64,000 bases of DNA from Haloterrigena gelatinilytica (GCF_013342145.1 NZ_JABUQZ010000001.1:1798001-1862000); one strand, 5' to 3'. Shown: positions 26,147 through 35,770, counted from the first letter of the stretch. Numbers and translations are program-made. Notes: a model not told the origin generated them from the letters alone.

Positions 26147-27295
26147 CTACGGACAGCCGATCGAGGCTGCGATCTCTCGGATCGGCTCGCCGTCGACCAG
26201 ACTCGAGACCTCGTAGCTCAGGTCGTCGCAGTCCCAGAAGATGCTCTGTATCCGGCCGTCCCGGTAGTAGGCCGTCCGGCCGTCGATCTCGATCTCCTCG
26301 AGGACGTCCGGATCGAACCGGCCCCGCTCGCGGACGACGACGTAGAGTTCGCGCGCGACGACGTTCGGATCGTTGTACCACAGCGTCGTCGTCACCCCGC
26401 CGTACTTCTCGGCCCGCTCGACGACGGTGATGCGATCGAGGAGGTAGGCGTCGGGGATCGCCGCCTCCGGCAGCTCGTAGGGGACGGCCCCCTCGGCCTC
26501 GTCGATCGAGTCGAAGATCCCCTCCGGTTCCGTTCCGTCCGTGACGACCGTCGCGTCCGCCGGCGGCTGGTAGGTGAACGTCTCCGACTCGACGCCCTCG
26601 TCGATCGCGAGGTCCTCGTAGGTGACGGTCAGCCGGTAGCGGATCTCGTCGCCGTCGCGGACCTCGTTGCGCTCCCTGACCGGATACCGGTACTCGTCGT
26701 CGATACAGATCGTCCGGGTGACCGCGAGGTCCTCGAGATCGTCGGTCGACAGCGGAATGGCGTAGGTCGTATCCCCGACGACGAGATTGAGCCGCCGCCC
26801 GGTCTCCTCGATCGGCGGCCGCGTCTCGACGACGTGGGCCTCCCGGCCGTCGACGGTCGTCGTCCCCTCGTAGCCGAGCCGGTAGTTCTCGAGCAGGCTC
26901 TCGAGGACCCGCAGCGTCCGGTCGGCGTCGACCTTGGTGCCGTGAAACTGGATATCGACGAGCTCCTCCTCGGGGTTGTATTCCCACGTCATCTCGCGGT
27001 TGGTGACGGTGACCGATCCGACCGGCGCGTCCGGATCGGTCGACTCGAGGACCTCGAGGCGCTGCTTGGCCGGCGGTTTGCGGACGACGCGTTCCGTTCG
27101 TTCGACGGCGTCGGACGGCGTCTCGACCGACAGCGTTCGGCGCGCCCTGAGATCGTTCAGGTGGCGACGCGTCTCGATCGCGTCGCGGAGCAGCGCCTCG
27201 CTCGAGGGCCCGTCGTCGGCGGACGGATAGCTCACGCAGCCGGCGAGCGAGACGCCGGCGCCGGCACCGACCGCCAGAAACCGTCGACGCTTCAT
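26147..27295 (-). CDS. LolA-like Tat lipoprotein (paralogue)
   Basis: A 382-residue exported lipoprotein beginning MKRRRFLAVGAGAGVSLAGC. Like the gene at 6469-7629 it has an N-terminal helix (LLRDAIETRRHLNDLRARRT), then strands, a core NREMTWEYNPEEELVDIQF, and a LolA-like strand series. A C-terminal region (RRYLLDRITVVERAEKYG-like, then TTLWYNDP) continues the barrel and adds a DUF4367-like extension ending IAASIGCP. Ligand transport or binding at the cell surface is inferred only from fold. It is convergent with the Ca2+/Na+ exchanger, ten bases from its stop. Confidence 0.75.
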   Translation of the reverse strand: MKRRRFLAVGAGAGVSLAGCVSYPSADDGPSSEALLRDAIETRRHLNDLRARRTLSVETPSDAVERTERVVRKPPAKQRLEVLESTDPDAPVGSVTVTNREMTWEYNPEEELVDIQFHGTKVDADRTLRVLESLLENYRLGYEGTTTVDGREAHVVETRPPIEETGRRLNLVVGDTTYAIPLSTDDLEDLAVTRTICIDDEYRYPVRERNEVRDGDEIRYRLTVTYEDLAIDEGVESETFTYQPPADATVVTDGTEPEGIFDSIDEAEGAVPYELPEAAIPDAYLLDRITVVERAEKYGGVTTTLWYNDPNVVARELYVVVRERGRFDPDVLEEIEIDGRTAYYRDGRIQSIFWDCDDLSYEVSSLVDGEPIREIAASIGCP

Positions 27296-27428
27296 GCACG
27301 GAAGACTGTCGTCGAAATTTGTAAGTTTGTGGGTCGGCCGGTGCTGCCCTCGAGTCCACGGCCGAACGAGCAACGCGAAGGGGGTGCGGACTCGCCGGGA
27401 TTATGTGGACGCCCGTTCCACACCCGCT

Positions 27429-28616
27429 ATGGAACTCGACGTCGACCTCGCCCCGTTGCGCGAGCACCTCGAGACCGACGGGCTGGACGGCTACCTGATC
27501 GACGACGACGCCTCGGACGCCGACCAGCGGTACGTCTCAGGCTTCACGGCGCCTGATCCCTACCAGACGCTGGTCGCCGACGACGGCACCCACCTGCTCG
27601 TCTCGGGACTCGAGTACGGCCGCGCGACGGCGGACTCGAGCGCCGACTCCGTATCGCGGCTGTCGACCTACGACTACCAGGAGCTGGTCGGCGAGCACGG
27701 CGCCTACGAGGCCAAGAACCGCGCGATCGCGGCGTTTCTCGAGGACCACGGCGTCGAATCGATCGCCGTCCCGCAGAACTTCCCGACGGGGACCGCGGAC
27801 GGCCTCCGCGAGCGGGGACTCTCGGTGACGGTCGAGCCCGAGGGGATCGTCGAGACCATCCGCGCGACGAAGACCGACTGGGAAATCGAACAGATTCGCT
27901 CGAGCCAGCGGGCCAACGAGGCCGCGATGGCCCGCGCCGAAGAGCTGATCGCGACCGCCGATATCGAGGACGGCCGTCTGGTGCGGGACGGCGAGCCGCT
28001 GACCAGCGAGCGCGTCACGGAGGCGATCGAGATCACGCTGTTGGGCCACGGCTGCGCGCTCGACGAGACGATCGTCGCCTGCGGCGCCGACGCGGCCGAC
28101 CCGCACGACCGCGGCAGCGGTCCGCTCGCGGCCGACGAACTGATCGTGATCGACATCTTCCCGCGGGACAAGGAGACCGGCTACTTCGCCGACATGACCC
28201 GCACCTTCGCTCGCGGCGATCCGGGCGAGGAAGCCCGCCGGCGGTACGAGGTCACGCGAGAGGCCTACGAGGCCGCCCTCGAGGCCGTCGAAGCGGGTGT
28301 GACGGGGGCCGAGGTCCACGGCGCGGCCTGCGACGTCATCGAGGACGCCGGCTACGACACCCTCCGGAGCGATCCGGACACCGAGACGGGCTTCATCCAC
28401 AGCACCGGCCACGGCGTCGGGCTGGACATCCACGAACAGCCCAGCGTCTCGCCCGCCGGCGGCGACCTCGAGCCCGGCCACGTGATATCGATCGAGCCCG
28501 GTATCTACGACCCCGCCGTGGGTGGGGTCCGCATCGAGGATCTGATCGTCGTCACCGAGGACGGCTACGAGAACCTGACCGACTATCGGGTGGGACTCGA
28601 GCCCAGAGCCGAGTAA
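27429..28616 (+). CDS. M24 family metallopeptidase (Xaa-Pro dipeptidase type)
   Basis: A 395-residue protein with an N-terminal creatinase-like domain and a C-terminal pita-bread domain. Metal ligands are visible: Asp in VIDIFPRD, Asp in YFADMTRTF, His in STGHGVGLDIHE, Glu in SIEPGIY and Glu in RIEDLIVV. It probably cleaves Xaa-Pro dipeptides. It shares a short divergent region with the LolA-like lipoprotein. The start ATG at 27429 opens MELDVDLAPLREHLETDG, a normal length for the family. Confidence 0.93.
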   Translation: MELDVDLAPLREHLETDGLDGYLIDDDASDADQRYVSGFTAPDPYQTLVADDGTHLLVSGLEYGRATADSSADSVSRLSTYDYQELVGEHGAYEAKNRAIAAFLEDHGVESIAVPQNFPTGTADGLRERGLSVTVEPEGIVETIRATKTDWEIEQIRSSQRANEAAMARAEELIATADIEDGRLVRDGEPLTSERVTEAIEITLLGHGCALDETIVACGADAADPHDRGSGPLAADELIVIDIFPRDKETGYFADMTRTFARGDPGEEARRRYEVTREAYEAALEAVEAGVTGAEVHGAACDVIEDAGYDTLRSDPDTETGFIHSTGHGVGLDIHEQPSVSPAGGDLEPGHVISIEPGIYDPAVGGVRIEDLIVVTEDGYENLTDYRVGLEPRAE

Positions 28617-28734
28617 CCGGCCTCTCGATCCGGAATTCGGTGCGGCTCGGATTCGTTCTCCTTCGGTAGCGCGCACCGGGACGTAGTGAGCGATATCGAG
28701 GTCGAACGAAGTGACGACCTCAGGGAAGCGAACT

Positions 28735-28948
28735 GCGTCCCGACACTGCGCGAGGGATGAGCGAGTGAGCAAAGCGAACGAGCGAATCGGCTGGGGAGGG
28801 CGTGGCAATTCCGCGCCGCCACGGTACGCAGGACGCTTCGTACTCGGCCACACTACTATCGTGGCAACGGGGATTTCCACATCCTCCCCAGCCGATTCGC
28901 TCACTCACTCTGTTCGATCGCTCATCCCTCGCGCGGCTTCGGGACGTG
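28735..28948. repeat. Large imperfect inverted repeat with about 88-base arms
   Basis: The left arm 28735-28823 and the right arm 28861-28948 are reverse complements with few mismatches over cores such as GCGAGGGATGAGCG and GCGAATCGGCTGGGG. The loop is about 37 bases. It lies between the end of the M24 peptidase and the end of the renalase-like gene, which are convergent, in a spot without any other gene. It could be a MITE-like mobile remnant or a transcription-boundary structure. Open frames inside it are by-products of the repeat. Confidence 0.8.
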
Positions 28949-28998
28949 GTTCGTAAAACTCACCCCGTCCCGGCGCGCGCCACTGCGAAGCCGGTCGC

Positions 28999-30072
28999 TC
29001 AGTTCGATACGTTCTCCGCGATACGCTCGCCGGTCTCGAGCCCGTTGCGCAACGCGGCGTGGAGTCGCCCCTCGCCGGCGACCCAGTCGCCGAGACAGTA
29101 CAGCCCCGCGTCCTCGGCGGCCCGGACCGGCTCGAGAGCGACGCCGTCCTCGGGCAGCGCGTAGCGCCAGCCCTGGTGGTCAGTCCAGTCGGGCTCGAGC
29201 AGGCGCTCGTCGCCCAGCAGATCGGCGGTCAGTTCGGCGAGGGCCTCGAGGGTCGCGTCGGGGTCGTCGTCGTAGCGGTCGACGGACCACTCGTGGTTGG
29301 CCTGGACGACGAGCAGCGACTCGCCGTCGGGGATGTGTCCCGGCTTGCACTCCTCGCGGCCGATCCACCCGATTTCGTGCTCCTTGTCCGTGTTCACGAG
29401 CGCGTAGTAGGGGAGATCGAGTTCGAACGGGTAGTGGAAGACGCCCGTCCAGATCGTCCGGTAGGGGACGGCCTCGGCCGCGTCGGCGAGCCGTCGCCGA
29501 ACGTCGGGATCGGCGTCCCACTCGGCCGACCGCAGCAGATCGGCGGTCTGTGGCGCCGGCGGATTCAACAGGAGGACGTCGAACGGCCCCCACTGGTCGC
29601 CCGCGTCGTCCTCGAGTCGCCACGTTCCCGCGGCCGACTCTCGAGAAATCGTCTGGACGCGCGTGTTGCGGTGGATCGTCGCGTCGGTGCGCGCGAACAG
29701 GCGTTTGGCGATCTGGGTCAGCCCAGCCTCGTAGGTCCACTTGTGGTCGTCGGCGTCCCGACCCTCGGCGATCTCACCACCGCTATCGAAGGTCCAGACC
29801 GGGTCGGTGACGTCGACCAGCCCGTCAGTCTCGAGGGTCTCCGTGAGCAGGTCGACGACCCGCTCGTCGTCGGATTTGACGTAGTTCGCGCCGTAGTCGT
29901 AGGTCACGTCCGCTCGCCGGCGGGTGGCCGCGCGCCCGCAGAGGCCGCCGGACTTCTCGAGGACCGTTACCGAAACGTCGTCGCTCGCGTCTCGCTTCGT
30001 CGTCGTCCGGTCGATCGCGTACGCCGCGGCCGCGGCGGCCGCGCCGGCGCCGACGATTCCGATGCGCGTCAT
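28999..30072 (-). CDS. FAD-dependent oxidoreductase, renalase/amine-oxidase type
   Basis: A 357-residue flavoprotein. The N-terminus MTRIGIVGAGAAAAAAAYAI is the FAD dinucleotide-binding loop, followed by VLEKSGGLCGRAATRR, and the C-terminus has GLYCLGDWVAGEGRLHAALRNG, the second FAD motif of renalase and amine oxidases. The substrate is unknown. It is transcribed as a single gene; 120 bases separate its start from the rhomboid gene end upstream. Confidence 0.88.
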   Translation of the reverse strand: MTRIGIVGAGAAAAAAAYAIDRTTTKRDASDDVSVTVLEKSGGLCGRAATRRRADVTYDYGANYVKSDDERVVDLLTETLETDGLVDVTDPVWTFDSGGEIAEGRDADDHKWTYEAGLTQIAKRLFARTDATIHRNTRVQTISRESAAGTWRLEDDAGDQWGPFDVLLLNPPAPQTADLLRSAEWDADPDVRRRLADAAEAVPYRTIWTGVFHYPFELDLPYYALVNTDKEHEIGWIGREECKPGHIPDGESLLVVQANHEWSVDRYDDDPDATLEALAELTADLLGDERLLEPDWTDHQGWRYALPEDGVALEPVRAAEDAGLYCLGDWVAGEGRLHAALRNGLETGERIAENVSN

Positions 30073-30194
30073 AATCGACGTTCGAGTCCCGTGACTCAAG
30101 AACCTGCGGACTACCACTACCGCTAACGCTAACAGCGCGGACCGGGATCGAGGGACGGTTCCTCGATCGCACGGGGCGACCGCTCGGCGGCCGA

Positions 30195-32129
30195 TCACGC
30201 CGTCGAGTCGGCGTACGATTCCCGTTCCGCGACGAGTACCTCGGTGTCGTCGACCGACGCGAACAATCGCACGCTCTCGGCCTCGGTATCGGTGCCATCA
30301 CTATCGTCGGCGTCGTCGCTCTCGACGACCGCCGTCGAGAATTCGACGTCACCGATCGACGTCGTCTCGTTCACGTCGGGAACTTCGGCCTCACCGATCG
30401 CGTCTCCGTCGTCCGTGACGCGGAGCAGGAACGCGTCGTCGGTCGGGTCGAGCTCGATCGCCCGCCCGTCGATCGTCGCGCTCGCCCGGACGGAGTCCGA
30501 CGCGAACGAGCGAGTCGTTTCGCCGTCGACGGTGAGATCGACGGCGTAGGCGCTCTCGTTACCGACGACGTCCCAACCGGTTCGCTCCGCGCGGACCGTC
30601 TCCCGCCAACCGAAGCCGCCGATCTCGATCGTCGCGTTACCCTCGTGTGCGATGACCGCTGTGTGTTCCACGACGGCCCAGATCTCGCGATCCGCGTTGA
30701 CCACGATCAGCCCGCTCTGTCGGTTCTCGAGGGGGACGGCTTCCTCGTCGACGTCCTCGGGGTCCGGACCGACGAGCAGTTGCTGACCGGGGGTCACGTT
30801 CCGCTCGTACGTCACCGTGTAGTCCCCGACTTCGACGCCGCCGTCACCCGGGACGGTGTCGTCCCCGACGACGAGCAGGTTGAACGGGACGCTCGGGGCG
30901 GCGATCAGCACCGTCACGGCGACCAGCGTCGCGACCGCGACCCCTCGACGCGTCACCGGGCCCGCGTACACTCGATCGGGGACGACCGGCGGGAGCGCCG
31001 GGAGTGCGAGCACGAACCCGCCGACGAGAAGCAGCCCGATCGTCGGGCCGAGCGGTGCCTCACCGACGGTTACCGTCGCGACGATGGCGGCCACGAGAGC
31101 GATCGCGAGCAGCGCGAGCCAGCCGATCGCGAGTCGGCGACGCGTCGGTACGCCGGGGAGGACGGAGAGCGGCCGCGGCAGCGGGCGAGCGCTGCCCGTG
31201 ATCGCCGCGGTGATCAGCAGCGTTAGGAGGACGACGAGAACGACGCCGGCGCCGCGGTAGAGGACGAACGCGTCGTCGCCGGACCAGACGAGGAGCCAGA
31301 GCGCCTGAACCAGTCCGAGCGCGAGCGTCGCGAAGAACAGGCGCTCGGTCGCCGGTCGTCGGCCCCGCCGGCGTAACAGCGACGCTCCGCAGAGCACGCC
31401 GATCAGAAATCCGAGCAGGTGAGCCTGAAAGCCGATTCCCGCCCACGTCGGCGGTCCGGGCGTTCCCGAACCGAACGTCTCGCGGACGACCGGCTGGCTC
31501 AGTGCCAGATACAGCGTCTGGATCGCGTTCGCGGCGATCGCCGCGACGATCGTCGCGATCGGATACGTCACGACGGCGACGCCGGCGATCGCGAACACGG
31601 CGCCGGAGAATCCCAGTCCGGGTCCGAGCGCGAACACGGACGTCAGGAACGCGGCTGCGAGCAGTGTGATCGGAAACGCGACCAGAGCGCGGACCGGCGG
31701 GCGAGCGAGCAATCCGCCGTCGGTCTCCCCGGTGGCCGTGTCCTCCGCACGGGGGCGCTCCGACGGCGGATAGTGCCCCCACGCGTACTCGACGATCGGC
31801 CCGAACGCGAGCGTCCCGGCCATATTCGCTGCGATGTGACCGGGCGAGCCGTGAGCGATTCCGGCCGTGAGAAGTCCCATCGGATAGAAGTACGACCACG
31901 TGATGAACGGCAGCGTCACCGGATCGCTCACGTGACGGACGTCGCTCTGGACCAGCACGTAGAACGTGACGACGATCGCGACCGTGACGACGGTGCCCCA
32001 CGGCACGCCGTAGACGAACCGGTCCGCGGCGAGCGATCGCCAGCGACCGCGCCCCTCCGTGTACCAGACGAATCCCAGCGCGACGAGTACCGTTACCACC
32101 AGAACGGCCTGCGTCGGTGTGACCGGCAT
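30195..32129 (-). CDS. Rhomboid-family intramembrane protease with large exported C-terminal region
   Basis: A 644-residue protein. The first half is membrane-embedded: His98 and Asn102 in GHIAANMAG, the nucleophile Ser175 in GFSGAVFAI and His237 in FQAHLLGFLIG make a rhomboid catalytic set. More helices follow up to about residue 410. The last 230 residues are acidic and beta-rich (VGDYTVTYERNVTPGQQL and onward), presumably outside the cell. The added domain is not typical of bacterial GlpG; it may bind substrate or the S-layer. Likely targets are membrane protein anchors. Confidence 0.85.
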   Translation of the reverse strand: MPVTPTQAVLVVTVLVALGFVWYTEGRGRWRSLAADRFVYGVPWGTVVTVAIVVTFYVLVQSDVRHVSDPVTLPFITWSYFYPMGLLTAGIAHGSPGHIAANMAGTLAFGPIVEYAWGHYPPSERPRAEDTATGETDGGLLARPPVRALVAFPITLLAAAFLTSVFALGPGLGFSGAVFAIAGVAVVTYPIATIVAAIAANAIQTLYLALSQPVVRETFGSGTPGPPTWAGIGFQAHLLGFLIGVLCGASLLRRRGRRPATERLFFATLALGLVQALWLLVWSGDDAFVLYRGAGVVLVVLLTLLITAAITGSARPLPRPLSVLPGVPTRRRLAIGWLALLAIALVAAIVATVTVGEAPLGPTIGLLLVGGFVLALPALPPVVPDRVYAGPVTRRGVAVATLVAVTVLIAAPSVPFNLLVVGDDTVPGDGGVEVGDYTVTYERNVTPGQQLLVGPDPEDVDEEAVPLENRQSGLIVVNADREIWAVVEHTAVIAHEGNATIEIGGFGWRETVRAERTGWDVVGNESAYAVDLTVDGETTRSFASDSVRASATIDGRAIELDPTDDAFLLRVTDDGDAIGEAEVPDVNETTSIGDVEFSTAVVESDDADDSDGTDTEAESVRLFASVDDTEVLVAERESYADSTA

Positions 32130-32380
32130 CGCGTGTTCTTCGACGCGAACCGGTACAAAGATTGAGTCGGAAATCGCCGACTGTCACCGATTCCGACGGG
32201 ACGGTCGAGCGAACGCCCGCGCCGGCCGAACGATCGAACGGCTTCGGCGACGGCGGGAGACGCGACCGCCGGAGGTACCGATCGTCGACACGGGTCGCGT
32301 ACAGTCGCTGCCGTCGGGCCGCGCCGTCAGAATTTCGAACGGCACGTCGGCGACTCGAGCGCGCTATCGGCCCGAGCGAG

Positions 32381-33112
32381 CTATAGTTCGCGGGCCATCA
32401 TCACCTCGTCGACGGGTTCGCCGTCGATCTCGTAGTGGTCCCGGCGGATCGCCTCGGTGTCCCAGCCGTGTTCGGTGAGGAACTCGAGGGCGCGGTCGTT
32501 GGTGATGGGAACGCTGTTGTACACCTTCCGGTAGCCGTTGGCCTCGGCCCACTCGAGGCCCCGCTGGAGGAGTTTGCTTCCGATCCCGTGTCCCTGGTGG
32601 GCCTCGCGGACGCCGACGGTCTGCTGGGCGGTCCCCCGAAGCTGGTCGACCTGCGGGAGGTCGAGGTGGGTCCAGCCGACGACGTCGCCGTCGATCGTCG
32701 CGACGAAGAACATCCGGGATTTGACGGTGTTGTGCCTGGTGACGGCGTCCTCGTAGAGGAGTTCCTCGGCGATGGCCTCGGCGACGACGTAGGTCTCCTC
32801 GGCCGTGACGTCCCTGATCGTCTCGATGAGCCCGTCGAAGTCGGACTGACGTCCCGGCCGGACGACGAACGTACGGTCGTCGGTCTCGTGTTCGGCGACC
32901 GCGCCGAACTCGACGGCGATCTGCAGCGTGCCGCCGTCCTCCTCGAGATAGCCGTCGGCCTTCAGCGACTCTAGGTGGGACTCGAACTCCGCGGACGGCA
33001 GCGACACCACGTCCATCACCTTGTGTCGCGCGACGGTGCCGTTGCGTTCGACGTACTCGTAGATCCGTCTGCTGGCGTCGGACGAAAACGTCGGCCGCTC
33101 TATCACGCCCAT
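32381..33112 (-). CDS. GNAT acetyltransferase with N-terminal winged-helix-like part
   Basis: A 243-residue protein. Residues about 10-70 read RIYEYVERNGTVARHKVMDV and FESHLESLKADGYLEEDGGT, a helix-turn-helix arrangement. From about 85, FVVRPGRQSDFDGLIETIRD opens a GNAT domain. Its CoA motif is QTVGVREAHQGHGIGSKLLQ, followed by ALEFLTEHGWDTEAI. It would acetylate a small molecule, peptide or protein N-terminus. Fusions of a winged helix to GNAT are common in Halobacteria, possibly making DNA- or RNA-linked acetyltransferases. Confidence 0.87.
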   Translation of the reverse strand: MGVIERPTFSSDASRRIYEYVERNGTVARHKVMDVVSLPSAEFESHLESLKADGYLEEDGGTLQIAVEFGAVAEHETDDRTFVVRPGRQSDFDGLIETIRDVTAEETYVVAEAIAEELLYEDAVTRHNTVKSRMFFVATIDGDVVGWTHLDLPQVDQLRGTAQQTVGVREAHQGHGIGSKLLQRGLEWAEANGYRKVYNSVPITNDRALEFLTEHGWDTEAIRRDHYEIDGEPVDEVMMAREL

Positions 33113-33317
33113 ACGGCCAGTACGGAGAGCGGTGATTTAACATTTGGGAGTAGATAACACACGTCATGGAAATAGCCATTCGGAACGGGACGCTCGACGA
33201 ATCGACGGATGGCCAGCGAACCGACCGGCGGCCGATGAGGGCGCCTCGAGCGAGCGGACGGTCACGGGAGCCGATCGATCGAACCGCTTTTGCGACGCCG
33301 GACGGTAGCAGGGGCCG

Positions 33318-34154
33318 ATGGACGTACTGATCGTCGGCGCGGGGGCGATGGGGACGTGGCTCGGCCGCGCCGTAGACGCGTCGGTGACGTTCGCCGACGT
33401 CGACGCCGACGCCGCGGCCGCCGCCGCCGACGCGGTCGGGGACGACGCCGACACCGCGGCGCTCGAGGGGACCGACAGCTACGACGTGGTCTGTATCGCC
33501 GTCCCGATGACCCACGCCGTCGAGGCCGTCGCCGACCACGCCGACCGGGCCGAGGGTGCGATCGTCGACGTCTCCGGCGTGATGGGGCCGCCCCTCGAGG
33601 CGATGGCGACGCACGCGCCCGATCTCGAGCGGGCGAGCCTCCACCCGCTGTTCGCGCCCGAGCGAGCGCCCGGTTCGATCGCCGTCGTCCGCGACGCCGC
33701 CGGACCGACGATCGAAACGCTCCTCGACGCGCTCGCGGCGCGGGGCAACGACCTCGTCGAGACGACGGCGACGGAACACGACGACGCGATGGAGACGGTC
33801 CAGGCGGCGACCCACGCCGCCGTCCTGTCGTTCGCGCTGGCCGCGGAACCGGTCCCCGACGGCTTCGAGACGCCGATCTACGAGGGGCTGGGGACCCTGG
33901 CCGAGCAGATGACCGAGGGAACCCCTCGCGTCTACGCCGACATTCAGGAGGCCTTCGACGGCGCCGACGCGATCGCCGACGCCGCCGCGACGGTCGCCGA
34001 CGCCGACCGCGAGGAACTCGAGTCCCTCTACCGGGAGGCGGCCGACCGGTGGCAGCCGAACGCGACGGCCGATTCCGACGACCCGAACGGCCGGACGGAG
34101 AGCGAAATGAACGGACAACAGAACAGCGAGACGAACGGAGGATCCATCCAATGA
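33318..34154 (+). CDS. tyrA: Prephenate dehydrogenase
   Basis: A 278-residue NAD(P)-dependent enzyme of tyrosine synthesis. It begins MDVLIVGAGAMGTWLGRAVD (Rossmann loop), has VVCIAVPMTHAVEAVADHA, the DVSGVMGPPLEAM segment and the dehydrogenase motif SLHPLFAPERAPGSIAVV, as in archaeal prephenate dehydrogenases. The last 30 residues are a low-complexity acidic/Gln/Asn tail. Its TGA overlaps the ATG of the following Rsm22-like gene by four bases (ATGA), so the two are translated together. Confidence 0.9.
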   Translation: MDVLIVGAGAMGTWLGRAVDASVTFADVDADAAAAAADAVGDDADTAALEGTDSYDVVCIAVPMTHAVEAVADHADRAEGAIVDVSGVMGPPLEAMATHAPDLERASLHPLFAPERAPGSIAVVRDAAGPTIETLLDALAARGNDLVETTATEHDDAMETVQAATHAAVLSFALAAEPVPDGFETPIYEGLGTLAEQMTEGTPRVYADIQEAFDGADAIADAAATVADADREELESLYREAADRWQPNATADSDDPNGRTESEMNGQQNSETNGGSIQ

Positions 34155-35743
34155 GCGACCAGCGCGAGTCAGTCCGGTCGAACGCGAAGTACCTGCAGAA
34201 CGTCCGCCCGATCGACCCCGACGAGATCTGCGAGTACGTCGAGGGGAACCCGCACCCGGCGGTCGTTCGCCAACACCTCCGCGAACTGGCGCCGGAACTC
34301 GAGTTGGTCGAGCGCGACGACGGCACCTTCGTCCCCGTCGGGGACGATCCCGTGGCGCCGAACCGCGGCCCCGTCGAGCGCTTCCCCGCGGCGTACGAAC
34401 AGCGCCTCGAGGACCTGCTCGTCGAGCGCTACGGCGTCGACTGGCACGAGGACGCCACGGGCGAACTCCTGCGGTCGACGATCCGGCGGTTCAAGCGCCG
34501 CTACCTCGAGCGCCGGCCGGTCGAGTACGACGACGACGTCGCCGCCGGCTACGCGATCTACCACCTGCCGGGCTACTACGCGGCCGTCCAGTACGCGCTC
34601 GACGACCTCGCCGAGCGCGGCCTGCTGGGGCGGTCGCTCCGCGTCCTCGACATCGGCGCCGGCGTCGGCGGCCCCGCGCTGGGGCTCTGTGACTACCTCC
34701 CCGACGACGCCCTGCTCGACTACCACGCCGTCGAACCGAGCGCGGCCGCCGACGTGCTCGAGGAACTGCTCGAGGAGACCGGGCCGAACGTCCACCCGAC
34801 GATCCACCGGACGACCGTCGAGGCGTTCGATCCCGCGGAGGTCGGTTCGGACGGCGGCGCCGCGTTCGATCCCACCGCTCCCGACGACGGCTTCGACCTC
34901 GTCCTCGCCTGCAACGTCCTGAGCGAACTCGAGGAGCCGGCGGCCGTCCTGCGGTCGGCCCTCGAGACGCTCGCGCCCGACGGGACGCTGCTGGCGATGG
35001 CGCCGGCGGACAAGAACACCAGCGTCCGACTGCGCGAACTCGAGCGGGAACTCGAGGACGAGCGGCTGTGGACGCCCGCGGAGATGGGCTTCGACGAGAC
35101 CGATTCCGACGGGGAAGTTGAAGGGGCCGAGGCGGCCGGAGCGGATGACGCCGCTGCCCGCCGCGGCCGGGTGACGGTCTACGGCCCCACCGTCCGCCTC
35201 TGGCCGGGCGAGCGCCCGACGGACCGGGGCTGGACGTTCGACGTCAGGCCCGACCTCGCCGTTCCCTCCTTCCAGCGGAAACTCGACGAGGCGACGCCGG
35301 CCGACGACGCCGAGCACGCCCCCGGCGAGTTCGTCAACGTCGACGTCCAGTTCTCGACCTCGCTGTTGCGCCTCGACGGAAAGCGGCGGATCGCCCTCGC
35401 GCTCGAGACCAGCGACTGGGCGAAGATGGCCGAGATGGACCGGCACGTGCCGAACCGGATCGACCTCGCCGCGGCGAAACTCAGCCGCTCGCTGAGCGAC
35501 GCCGACCGCGACGGCGGCGACCACGGCGGCCGCTCCAACCCGCTGTTCAAGATCAGCGACGGCAGCGAGTCGATCGACCACTACGCCGTCGTCACGTCCG
35601 AGAGCTCGCTCAACCGGCCGCTGCTCGAGGCCGACTACGGCGAGGTCTGCTCGTTCGAACGGATCCTCGCGCTCTGGAACGACGACGAGGAGGCGTACAA
35701 CCTGGTCGTCGACGAGGAGACGATCGTCGACCGCATCGGCTGA
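34151..35743 (+). CDS. Small ribosomal subunit Rsm22-like methyltransferase
   Basis: A 530-residue protein. Residues up to about 150 are acidic helices (ERFPAAYEQRLEDLLVERYG). The SAM-binding region begins LRVLDIGAGVGGPALGL and continues to LVLACNVLSELEEPAAVLR. The C-terminal region has PLFKISDGSESIDHYAVV. These fit Rsm22/mitochondrial-ribosome-associated methyltransferases, which are linked to small-subunit assembly. The start overlaps the tyrA stop. Coupling a tyrosine-pathway gene to an rRNA-related methyltransferase is unusual, although it is common in Halobacteria. Confidence 0.85.
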   Translation: MSDQRESVRSNAKYLQNVRPIDPDEICEYVEGNPHPAVVRQHLRELAPELELVERDDGTFVPVGDDPVAPNRGPVERFPAAYEQRLEDLLVERYGVDWHEDATGELLRSTIRRFKRRYLERRPVEYDDDVAAGYAIYHLPGYYAAVQYALDDLAERGLLGRSLRVLDIGAGVGGPALGLCDYLPDDALLDYHAVEPSAAADVLEELLEETGPNVHPTIHRTTVEAFDPAEVGSDGGAAFDPTAPDDGFDLVLACNVLSELEEPAAVLRSALETLAPDGTLLAMAPADKNTSVRLRELERELEDERLWTPAEMGFDETDSDGEVEGAEAAGADDAAARRGRVTVYGPTVRLWPGERPTDRGWTFDVRPDLAVPSFQRKLDEATPADDAEHAPGEFVNVDVQFSTSLLRLDGKRRIALALETSDWAKMAEMDRHVPNRIDLAAAKLSRSLSDADRDGGDHGGRSNPLFKISDGSESIDHYAVVTSESSLNRPLLEADYGEVCSFERILALWNDDEEAYNLVVDEETIVDRIG

Positions 35744-35770
35744 GCGGCCTTAATATATTGAGACGAAGAT

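Noticed and set aside
28720-28908. 62-codon frame (MSERIGWGG...)
   Set aside because: It lies inside the large inverted repeat and its sequence follows from the repeat arms; such frames recur as spurious annotations.
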